A DNA stretch of 5,636 bases from Clostridia bacterium. Its GTDB lineage: Bacteria > Bacillota > Clostridia > Oscillospirales > Ruminococcaceae. Each line of letters starts with the position of its first letter. The stretch's first letter is position 1. Position numbers and translations under genes: made by a program. Location: NCBI GenBank assembly GCA_026000865.1, contig BNZF01000069.1, positions 1 through 5,636 of the forward strand. Reading direction: 5' to 3'. Of this stretch, positions 5,574 to 5,636 are shown one piece after another. The notes under the pieces are model-generated. The model did no database searches. It saw only the letters and a list, made by a program, of their open reading frames with translations, and was not told where the DNA came from.

Positions 5574-5636
5574 GATTGCAACCACAAATCTTTTTGTTAA
5601 TAACAAAATGGAGCCTTGAAATATGCTATAAATATA
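5574..5636. other. Window end, nothing recognised
   Basis: AT-rich. On the minus strand one frame stays open from the edge to a TAA at 5532-5534, giving 34 residues (ending KAGTVANRLK) that I do not recognise. It could be the tail of a neighbouring gene or chance. Confidence 0.3.

Overview
The window is an AT-rich stretch of bacterial chromosome. Every recognisable gene lies on the minus strand. In the direction of transcription (right to left) the order is: a broken UPF0102/YraN-family gene, threonine synthase (thrC), a membrane-bound ion-pumping pyrophosphatase (hppA), and the start of D-aminoacyl-tRNA deacylase (dtd), which runs off the left edge. The clostridial style of ThrC and the K+-dependent, probably Na+-pumping pyrophosphatase suggest an anaerobic low-GC Firmicute of the class Clostridia. 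That placement is inferred from protein character only; there is no rRNA or marker gene to confirm it.

Layout on the plus-strand scale: 1-389 partial dtd; 390-605 AT-rich spacer with one strong hairpin (453-482); 606-953 a modular repeat array (two 158/159-bp units plus an extra 31-bp hairpin element that runs into the end of hppA); 946-3138 hppA; 3139-3441 a second repeat-rich spacer (7-bp tandem repeats, two GC-rich hairpins, two copies of a 43-bp repeat, a 14-bp duplication); 3442-4929 thrC; 4930-5000 the short thrC leader; 5001-5241 a minisatellite of twelve 20-bp units; 5236-5442 the 3' half of a yraN-like gene; 5386-5573 a 94-bp tandem duplication that breaks that gene; 5574-5636 nothing recognised.

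The genes are ordinary housekeeping functions: translation quality control, energy-linked ion pumping from pyrophosphate, and the last step of threonine synthesis. They show no evident shared pathway, and gaps of about 300 to 560 bases argue against one tight operon. The unusual content is in the spacers. A family of short hairpin elements recurs in them, with arms that differ between copies yet stay complementary, arranged with other modules in a way that recalls BOX or REP elements. Two genes, hppA and the yraN remnant, take their stop codons from inside repeat DNA. I see no defence system, CRISPR array, transposase gene, tRNA or rRNA.
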